From: Harmonia axyridis
Taxonomy: Eukaryota > Arthropoda > Insecta > Coleoptera > Coccinellidae
Assembly: GCF_914767665.1 (NCBI RefSeq)
Contig: NC_059501.1
Span: forward strand, 5,272,501-5,336,500
Direction: 5' to 3'
DNA length: 64,000 bases
How positions within the stretch are numbered: the stretch's first letter is position 1; every line of letters starts with the position of its first letter. This document shows, piece by piece, positions 1 to 9,800 of the stretch. The position numbers and the translations under genes are program-made. Under the pieces are notes generated by a model. It saw only the letters and a list, made by a program, of their open reading frames with translations, made no database searches and had not been told where the DNA came from.

Positions 1-117
1 TCTTAATTCCTGCATAGTATGTACCTACTATAAATAAAATTGATTTTTGAAATACTTGAATAAATATTGAATTAACAAACAATTTTCAGTTTTATAATTC
101 AATTTATGTTTGCTTTT

Positions 118-1013
118 AGTTATTCGACCGACTTTGAAGTTCATAGAAACTGGCTTGCTATAACACATAGCTTGCCAATTAAGAAATGGTACTTCGAAAA
201 CACATCAGAATGGACTCTAGATTACCCTCCACTTTTTGCTTGGTTCGAATACTTATTGTCATTTCCAGCTCAGTTATTCGACAAGAATATGCTAGTGGTT
301 GAAAATTTAAACTATGATTCAAAGCAAACTATTCTTTTCCAAAGACTTTCAGTTATATTTATTTATTAGTTGGGAATGGTTTTTGTTCTTGTACTAATCG
401 TTCAAGAATTTCAAAAGAATTGCTATTGTAGATGCTGCAAAGACTTCATTTCCATTTGGATAACATGTTCATGAGAATGCAATATTAATGTCTGTAATTC
501 CCCTAAGGTAATCAACAAAGAATAAAATTTTCTCACTCTTAAAGACTTTTCCCTTGTTCATTTTTTGGTTATGTCCATGATCTTCTTGAAATCAATATAA
601 AATTTTCCAATTTCAAATCTAATTCATTCAAGAATTTATGTTTTTTTTTTTAAGATTATTGTCTATCATCAGATATTTCGATGCAAGAATTTTTCTGCTT
701 CTTTCTACAGTTGGACATTATTCCCTATTTCCCTTATTGTTTCCAACAAATTTGATTTCAGTTAAAATTTTGATATTCCTCATGTATTATTCTCTCTATG
801 CATTCCATAGTTTAACGAAAGTATATACCCTCAAAATTTGTAAATATTCTTAACCATTGTTATATATTCCAGAGAGTTTATATCTGTTAGGTTTGAGTTA
901 AATTTATTTTATGAAAATTTTATACATTATTTATTAAGCCTTGGCGAAAAATTACCTTTCCTACCTTTGATGATTTCTGTTTATTGTTCCATAGGTGTCA
1001 TGTAAATTGTTGG
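118..1013 (+). pseudogene. Decayed ALG8-like glucosyltransferase copy (5' part, late exons)
   Basis: The frame from about 118 to 367 translates to a peptide carrying STDFEVHRNWLAITHSLP and the SEWTLDYPPLFAWFEYLLS stretch, which I recognise as the luminal-loop region of ALG8. ALG8 is the ER dolichyl-P-glucose alpha-1,3-glucosyltransferase that adds the second glucose to the N-glycan precursor. A later conserved piece, GWHVHENAIL-like, occurs at about 455-490, but its Trp codon is TAA. It ends at a donor-like CTAAG/gtaatc. The next piece (about 671-760) reads DARIFLLLSTVGHYSLFPLLF, followed by degenerate C-terminal membrane segments to about 1013 with stops and a frameshift. Roughly 220 residues of the middle of the protein are missing between 367 and 455. 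I infer a pseudogene or partial duplication. The part before base 1 is not visible, so a real gene upstream cannot be excluded. Confidence 0.72.
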
Positions 1014-2815
1014 TTTAGATATTATATTTACTTTTTTCAAACTCCTATTGTACAAACAAAATTGAAATCTAAATAAAATTTTATACTTGATTTTATTAAA
1101 TTTCTTTTATTCCACATCCCAGAAATAATTTCTGTGAATTTCCAATTGAAATTTTGTTAAATATGCCAGATCAACCTGTTTCCAAAAATATAAGGCTGAA
1201 AAACAGCTAGGTATTATAGATCTATTGGTGAAGGACAATAATCTATTATTTTGCTTTCTTGATATTTTTAATGAAATATTTCTCTCAATGTCGAAAGATA
1301 ATTTTATATCTTTTATCAGGCTGAAATATTTACAATTATTAACTATGTTGATGTCATATTACACAAAAAACATGTTTCAATGCTATGTTTACTATTTACT
1401 TCAACAGATCATCCAGTAATTTATGAGTATTTGATTTCATCAAAGAAATGGAAAGTATTCGATATTCTCTATTTATTATAAAATTCCATAGAGCACCAGT
1501 CTTTGATATTACGTATTTGAGTTAAAATTAGAGTTGAAAGAGTATCGATATAAAATATGAAGGCGAAACAGATAAAAAAAATAATATATTCATAATAAAA
1601 TTCTTCATTAAAAATGAACAAATTTCATTGAGTATAACACAAATAGTCTCAACATTTTGGTTGTAATTCGAATACTTCCCATAGTGGATAAAGTAATCAG
1701 TGAATGTTGAGTTAAACATAAGATGTATAACGTTTATTAGTGGGACAATATTCCGCATATTCTTCCCAAGTACACCCTGAAGATTTGCAACATTCTGAAG
1801 TTATGGAGCCTGTTCTTCTGTTCATGCCTCGTCGGGAACGCAAAAAGATTTTTGCCTTTTTTTCTGGAATCCAAGGATATTTCACTGAAACAAAAAATTA
1901 ACTTGATAAGAGATTGCTCACCACAGGGTTTCCCAATAATAAGTTTTTTCACAACAGAATGAAACCTTATTGGAAAACCTTTTTTTAAAGATATCTTATC
2001 TTGACCTATCCATTTCTGAAAAAGCTTGAGCAGTCTTAGAAAGGATAATTTTTTTATTGGAGTGTTTCTTCTTGTTTTTCCTCCACAATTTATTATCTAC
2101 AAATAAAAATAATGTAGATATTTTGTCATTTATGAACAATTCATGCGATGGTCATGAAAGTTTAGGAACTTGTAAAGTAAATCACTGCACTATCAAAACT
2201 TTTTGACGTGGCGCATTCGCCATTAGGTAGCGTTTAGCTTATTTCAAAATTTTTCCATTGCGTAGATAAAAACTCTGAGCTTTTCTTGGATACTATGAAA
2301 GAGTTGGGTGCTATAAATTCCGCACAAAAATGAATGGCTTTATCATCCATATCGATTCGCCAGCGATCAATTTGAACAATAATTCCTAAGAAACTATAAG
2401 CAATGTGATCTTATAAAAAAAAACAGTAATTTCCACTAATCTATTAGATATCAGTGGTAATTACTTTGTTTTATTATTTTTTATAAAGAATTAAGTTAGA
2501 GTCGAATACTTATGATTGCTTACCGTCCTCATCGAAAATATTGTCGGATCTTTTGGCTGGTTTTCTTCTGTTGATTCGATAAATATCATTTTCACATGCC
2601 CAAAATAGGTGTTTTATTAGTGTCTCCCTACATCGTACATATTTTTCCCTGTGCCAAGCTTCTCTCCAATCTGAATGAGACCTATAAGGAAAGTTATATG
2701 TTCATGAAATTTTCCAAGACTACTGTTTACATAGATTCATGATGATATCTTTCGAATGCTTGCAAATCAATGGATTTATTATCGAGTAAATTAATTGATT
2801 TGCTCTCGAAAATTT
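1014..2815. other. AT-rich intergenic stretch
   Basis: Apart from the possible exon at 1739-1903 and a short inverted repeat near 2411-2475, I see no gene, RNA or recognisable element here. Confidence 0.5.
1739..1903 (+). other. Possible exon fragment of unknown gene
   Basis: After an acceptor-like 'cgtttattag' the + strand reads an open, protein-like segment (QVHPEDLQHSEVMEPVLLFM, then PRRERKKIFAFFSGIQGYFT) ending in TAA. Its GC content is higher than the surrounding AT-rich DNA. I do not recognise the family. It could be a terminal exon, a decayed exon or chance. Confidence 0.25.
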
Positions 2816-2821
2816 CCACGA

Positions 2822-2885
2822 AGCATCCCAGAGCGGTCACCCATCCAGATATTGATCCCACTCGAAGCTTGGATTCCTTTCCAAC
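2822..2885 (-). ncRNA. 5S rRNA-like fragment
   Basis: Read on the minus strand this contains GGATCAATATCTGGATGGGT followed by GACCGCTCTGGGA. It resembles the 3' half of eukaryotic 5S rRNA (GTACTTGGATGGGAGACCGC). The 5' half is not recognisable, so this is a fragment, possibly a 5S-derived SINE head or a dispersed 5S pseudogene. Overlapping short open frames on both strands are not considered genes. Confidence 0.4.
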
Positions 2886-3610
2886 GCTCTTTTCGAAAAC
2901 TATGAGGGAATATTTGAAAAAATTTGGTGCAAAAATTGGAGGATGTATCGCGTTGATTTTCCTCGTCCGCGAATCAGATACTTCAAATTTGAAGGCAAAT
3001 AATGAGGCAATTAAATACATATAGTCATTTTTAAAAAAAAAACTAAAACATCCAGTATCTCGGATTACGAAGCATTTGCGAACAAAAGTCTTGAAGCAAA
3101 CATTATTTTGTCACTTAGAATCACCTGCTGAAGTTTGTTACATTTATTCATTAACACCCTTTGTATAATTATTGTCATTTTGTATTATTATAAGATTTTT
3201 TTCTTAAGTATTCAGTTATTTGCAATAAAAAAGAAATTAAGCCATCTTAAGAACTTTGCAGTATTTTTTCATCGAGTCGTAATATTCTATAAGATTGGGA
3301 AAATGACAAACCTTTGTATACTATTTGCATCAGTGCTTTATGAATGCATTCTTCAAACAACGAAAAGCAAGTTATTTCAACAAGTTCTTGGTATAATATC
3401 GAATAACACATGTTGACTTACGAGTATAACTATCTTCAGTATAAAAAATATATATCCAATTAATAAGTCACAATTCATCCTAATAGTTAACAAAATTCAA
3501 TACGTAATTCAACTGGTACCGAATTGAATTAACAAGTTCCAGTCATGCGAATGATAAAAGCGATAAGAGATTGAATCAACAATTAAAATTTCAAACAGAT
3601 AACACTAGAT
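2886..3610. other. AT-rich upstream flank of the metallothionein-like gene
   Basis: No gene or element is recognised here. The region is AT-rich and ends just before the promoter cluster. Confidence 0.4.
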
Positions 3611-3612
3611 GG

Positions 3613-3732
3613 TTCTGGAAAGCTTGTTGCACACAGCACACTCTGTATCGATTGCGTAGAATCAAGAAATGTGCACACGGCGCTAGATTATACTCCTAAT
3701 ATAAAATAGGCGTGCAATATTCCAGTCAGCGT
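3613..3732 (+). promoter_or_regulatory. Metal-responsive core promoter (3 MRE cores, TATA, initiator)
   Basis: Three matches to the MTF-1 metal response element core TGCRCNC lie in about 90 bp: TGCACAC at 3628-3634, TGCACACGGC at 3672-3681 (matches the consensus TGCRCNCGGC at all ten positions), and TGCACGC on the minus strand at 3710-3716. A TATA box (TATAAAAT) is at 3700-3707. An initiator-like TCAGC at 3726-3730 is about 28 bp further, giving a likely start of transcription near 3728 and a 5' leader of about 75 nt. A TTCnnGAA heat-shock-like pair lies at 3613-3620. MRE function is established for insect MTF-1; use at this locus is inferred. Confidence 0.75.
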
Positions 3733-3802
3733 ACAGTAAACAGTGAAATACCGGTCAGTGTTTTAAAAGCTTTCGAAGTAACCAAAACATTATACAGTCA
3801 TC

Positions 3803-6800
3803 ATGAGTCAAGGTAAGCTTCATTCATATTTTGTTTAATTATCCAGTTTTTATTTATATTGATTTTATGAATGTATGGAAATTTGATTGGTTTTTACAAA
3901 ACACCCTCTTTTATTTTTTTTTCGGTTTTTTACTCTTGGTGTTGGGTGAAGAAAAATTAGTTTTGAATTTTTTGGTTGACTATTTCCAAGAATAATTTTG
4001 TAATTTTGAAGCTTACATATAAATGATTGGTATAAATCAAATTTTGAACAGTTGAATTTCAAACAAATAACAGTTCAAACCCTTAATGATATTATTTATT
4101 CCTCGTCTTTTAAAAATTAATTTTAATTGAAAATTTTTTTCAGATGAAATAGGAAATATTGCAATATTAGTCTGAAATTTGCATTTTTTCGATAGGTTCT
4201 TCTCATTTGAGTTTGTTTCCTGATTTGTTTGCAGTGTTTAGTAGTTTTTCCCAAATAATTTGATCACTAGTTACATTCATATGATATATCGAACATATTC
4301 TAATTCAATTTCATTCTGATTGATATTGAAAATATAATTTTGCGTCTCAATACTCAACAGATTATTTTTGATGAGAGAAAATTGGATTAACGGGAAATTC
4401 GAAGCCAGTTTTTCGTTTATCTGAAAAAAACTAAATGAAATTTCTTATACAATTTTCCTTTTCATTCAACAGAATTGAATCAGATGGAGTTTACATCGAT
4501 ATACATTTTTGCGGTACATTTCAATGTCATTTATAGCTCTTGATAATTTTATGGAAAATTGACGTTTTCTAGTGAATTCAGCAAAAACTCAAGTTTATTA
4601 CTTAGTAAGCCGGTCTGAATGCAACCTTTGTCATTTTCAAATAATAATATTTTTTATTCATGCTATTACATTTCACAATGTTTACATACGTCAAATACAA
4701 AAAGAAAATATATACTCATGAAAAATCCTGAAAATTATTCAAATAGTATTCATTCAATGAGAAAAAGCATTTATTCAACAAGTATTTTTTCAAACAAAGT
4801 TTGAATTGTTTAGTAGGCATCGCCCTCACAGTGGGTGGCAGGCTGTTGAAGAGCTTAGGCCCATAGTAAGTTACACCGCACTTTACCTTATTGATTCTGT
4901 GGAAATCAGGATAAATTAGATCTCTTTTTCGTGTGTTATATTCATGAATATCCTGGTGTGTTCTATATTCCTCCTCATGCGACTTTACAAACAACAAACA
5001 CTGAAAAATGAACAGACACGGGACAGTAAGTATTTTTTTATCCTAAAAGACATGTTTGCATTCATCTCTGTAATTAAGTCTACCCAAAACTCTGATAGCC
5101 TTTCTTTGCAATCCAAAGAGTCGTTTCACACCAGCATCATGACCCCAGCACAAAATACCATATGTTATCCTAGATTCTATGAATCCACGATACACAGACA
5201 ATAACACAGAATCCGACACAACATCAGTTAATGACCGCAATGCAAAAACACCTGACGTAATTGAACTACAGACTTTATCGATGTGAGCATTCCATGACAA
5301 ATTACCCTCCATATGTACACCTAAAAATTTGATTGGTTCAAGTGAATTCATCCCTCCTAGATCTCTCATTGAAAAATACATATACTCTGTCTTCGTTTCA
5401 TTCAAGCTGAGCTGGTTGCTATTGATCCATTCTGAAACAACAGAGGACAACTCTCCCAAAATGTGAACTATAAGCTCCCTAGACTGAGCCTTTTTGAGCA
5501 CAGTTGTGTCATCAGCAAAAAGAACAAAGTCCGCATCAGGGTCGCAGCTCACAAGATCGTTGACGTAGATGAGGAAGAGAAGCGGTCCGAGAACCGATCC
5601 CTGTGGCACACCGCAATCAACACTTGACAAGTCAGACAGATCTCCCCCGACATCAACACACTGCACCCTATCAGACAAATAGGAGCCCAAAAGTTCAATT
5701 GCACCCTGATCGAACTGATACCTCTTTAATTTATAAAGAAGATGCTCTCTAGACACGCAATCAAAAGCCTTGCTCAAGTCACAGAAAAGTCCACCCACGT
5801 ATAAACCATCACTATATCCTTCATTAATAATTTTCATAAGCTCTGTGATGGCAGCTGTTGTAGAGAGGCCGCTTCTGAATCCGAATTGGGAGCTATTAAA
5901 GAGGCAGTTGCTCTCAAAATAGGAGGTTAACTGTAGCTGCATAACCCTTTCCAAGACCTTTGAGAACAATGGTATAATCGATATTGGTCTATAGTTGTTG
6001 ACCAATTGCACTGAACCCTTTTTATGAACAGGAACAACTCTTGCTACCTTAAGTATTTTCGGGAAGATGTTATCTTTTAAGCATAGATTCATCAATTTGG
6101 TGAGTGGACCAATTAATTCATTTACTAGACTCTTGAGTATTTTGATATTGAATCCATAATAGTCTCGACTACTCTTATTATTTAGTTTCATAATGATATC
6201 TCTAGCCTCAGATACAAGAGAGAACTTAAATCGAATATCATGTAATCTGGACCCTATCGAACTACAGTAGTTATTCATAAATTCCGCCGATGTCCTTCTA
6301 GATGGTGGTATATTCATGATGATCTTTTTGGGTGAATCAACGAAAAATTGGTTGAATCTATTAGCAGTGATATTATTTTTACTTGTTATTTTTTTCTTCA
6401 ACAGATTGGTACTACTTTTGATAACGTTCCATACAGATCTTGGATTATAATTGTGTTTCCGGATATAGTTGTCATTATATTGCTTTTTTGCAATCTTAAT
6501 TTCACGTCGATATAATTTTTGATAGTCACTTACTATTTTCTTCGCATTGGGTGTCTTATAAACTTCAACAAGATCTCTATAAAAAATTAATCTCTCGCGC
6601 ATATTTTTCAGATCATTACTGAACCAAGAAATAGGCAAGGAGTTAACAGAATGCTTATATGTTTTTGGGGGAAATGATAAATCCACACAATTCTTTATAA
6701 ATGTCACAAACATATCAAACTTGCTCTCTGTACCAATATTAGTATCCCATATAAAATCCCAACAAATATCCCTAACCAGATATTTGAGAGTATCCATTCC

Positions 6801-9800
6801 CACCCTAGTAAGTGGTCTACACACAGTCACTTCACCAACTCCTCGTGTTCCTACATCACAAACAAATTCAGTCTCTATGCCCAAATGATCAGAGAAACCC
6901 AGATCAATCACGCAACCCCTACAATCATCAACATTTGTGAAAATGTTATCCAAACATGCACTTCCTCTAGTAGCAGACGACACAATACCATGGAGACCAT
7001 ATGAAGAGAAAAGATCCACGATCGCAGATTTATTAGTGCTATCTCTGAGAAAATTAATGTTAAAATCCCCCAGGACGAAAACACGAAAGTCACAACAATT
7101 TATTAATTCTAGAATACTTGCAATTACATCCAGAAAAACATTGAAGTTACCCAGTGGAGATCGATAAACAGCTATAATCAAGGTCTTCAATTGAGTGGAC
7201 TGGATTGCACAAACCTCACTTTCCACTTCAACTGATTTTGAGTTTATATCATTTCTGGGTACAAATTTATCAACATGAAAATTTCTAAGAGCGGCCGCCA
7301 CACCACCATGACCACGATGCCTACGGGAATAGGAAGAAAGAACTGTAAAATCATGCAACTTTACTTGCTCCAGCTCCCTCACACACATCCAATGTTCACT
7401 GAACAAAACAATATCGTGATCTAAACATAAAGCCTCTATTTGTTCAATCTTATTACGAAGACATTGGACATTTATATGAAGAAGCCTCAGCCTTAGACTA
7501 CGCTGTCCTTTCTCCCCCCCTTCTGAAAAAAATTCTGAAAATTAAAAGCTCTTATAATTGCACCACTAGGCCAAAAATCTTTATTATTTAACAATTTATA
7601 AGTATCGTCATTAGGAGTGCCTATACTGAACGCAGAATTGGATCCTACAGTGTTCAATTTCTTAACTATAATATTTTCTGATGTCTTTAAATTACTCATA
7701 TACTTTTTAACTGCTTCCTCTGAAATATCACCTGCAATTCTTCCAAGATATATCCACCGCTTTTTTGGTGCACCCTTAATGTTATCTTGTTCAGGGGCAT
7801 TGATTCCAGTACACACTGTTGCTGTTTTGCCCTTTCGTTTCCCAGGTACTACTTTCCATTCATTTGTCTTTTTGTCAGAATATGGCTGTTCAGCATGGCT
7901 ATGGTCAACCTCATTGATTACAGTTTTGACATTTGAACTATCTTGACCCTTATTAGTTTTATTCATAGTTGCTCCCACATTTTTAGAACTTCTGGTATTC
8001 CTCACATAGCCACCTTCGTTACCTATCTTCGAGTTTAACACAGATGCTTCGCTAATTAATTGCAGATTAGATACGTTCTTGGACCCAGATGTAGAACTGA
8101 TAGGTTGTTTTTCCGTATTATAAGTTGTTGCAGTCGGAAAACAAATCTGTTTTTGTTGTGTCGGTATTTCATTTTTATTTATTATCAATTTCTGCAAATT
8201 AATTGTATAATCCAAATCATTTATGGACTTTTGCATTAATTCTTTTTCACGGTTTAAACATATTATCTCCTTTTTAAGTATTTCATTATCATCATGTGGA
8301 ATTACAGACGATTTATCCAATGTTTTCAGTTTTTCACAACATGAATCGCAAAACCATTTTACATTTTTATTTTCCGAGAAAATTCTCAACCATGCATCCT
8401 TTAGAGATGCACACACTACATGTAGTTTCATCGCACATAATGAACACTTTACTAATTTGGTATTAACCACAAAATTATCAGAGCACTTCTTACATACATC
8501 CGCACTCTCCAACATCTTGATAGAGTAACTCTATCTAAATATAACGAATATTTAGCCATCCAACAATAAAAAACAATTACACTCAGTTTAGTAGAGTGAT
8601 AATTGCATCATTTGAATTTCAATTTCCCGAAATGAAATGAGGATTTTCCTCATTTTTCAATATTCTTCTTGAATTTTGCACAAATTTTGAAATTGGTATT
8701 GTATACAGGGTGTTCCCAAATTAGACTTGAACCTTGAAGGAGATTTAGTATCATTTGCTGTCGATTGAGCCATATTTAATTATAACTTAAAATCAACAGT
8801 TTTCGAGATATTTGAGTACTTGTGTCACTTCACTTCACTTCGTAAATTTTTCTACGTTGACCATGTTTGATTTCAATTTTGGATTATTTTCATCAGAAAA
8901 GGATATGTATGATAAGAGGAAAACTATGCTGTAATAGATGTTGAATAAGAATTAGTATGATTTCAAGTTGTTATATGAAAAATAGAAAAGTAAATTTCTA
9001 ATATAATTTTTCCTGCAATTTTCGATTTCCACAATTTAAGTATGACCAGATTATTAAACAACTTTCCGAATTCCTTCTCTATTTCCTGAAAAAGTTTTCG
9101 TTTGTTTATTTCCGCCTGAAATTTACTCTCAATCTTCTCGCTGCTTCAACTATTCTGACGGTGTTAGATCCGGACTTCTCGCTGACAATGGAAATAATCC
9201 AAAATTATAATAAAATTTGTTCAACGTAGAAAAAATGGACTAAAAATGTAGTAAAGTGTGAAATCTTTGAAAAACACAAGAGTTTTAATATATATCTTTT
9301 TTGGGCATAATTAGGCCGAATTGCCGCCCCTCAAATAAAAGCGCTTCAATGTTTCACCCCTAACGCCGGCCCTGATTGTATCATTTTTATTGTGAACTCT
9401 TTACTATTTTTAATTTATGATCTTGATACGAATCCTCATATGTTTTTCAAAAAGTACTCAGATTTCACTTCCACAAAATAATCACTAAATCAATTTTTTT
9501 TACAGCCGAAGGAGCCTGCTGCAAGAAGGAGCAAGTCAGCTGCAAATGCGACGATTTCAAATGCTCAGATTCCGGCAAATGCGACCAAAGTTTCAAATGT
9601 GACAACTGCATATGCTGCTCAACCGAGAAGAACTGTTGCAGCAAGGGTTGTGAGTGTGGAGACAGCTGCCAATGCAGCTCTAATAAGAAGGATTGCAAAT
9701 GCTGCAAGTCCGATGACGCTTCCTGTAAGAAACCAGAGGACGCTTCCATCAAGAAGACTGATGATGCTTGCTGCATTTGCAAATGCACTAATTGCATAAG

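Larger units (their letters stand above)
4640..8560 (-). mobile_element. CR1-like non-LTR retrotransposon, nearly full length, in intron 1
   Basis: This element is antisense to the host gene. Reading on the minus strand it has ORF1 (8515 to 7493), a slightly overlapping ORF2 (about 7490 to 4716), and a short AT-rich 3' tail near 4640 (AATAAAAAATATTATTATTT) instead of a long poly(A). ORF1 with a PHD-like zinc finger and ORF2 with an AP-type endonuclease plus reverse transcriptase is the layout known for CR1/L2-type elements. The ends are approximate; I could not define a target-site duplication. One internal stop in ORF2 is the only obvious damage, so the insertion is young. Confidence 0.8.

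Noticed and set aside
3804..3811. TGAGTCA (AP-1-like) site overlapping the metallothionein start codon
   Set aside because: It is formed by the ATG AGT CAA coding bases and lies downstream of the inferred transcription start; most likely coincidence.
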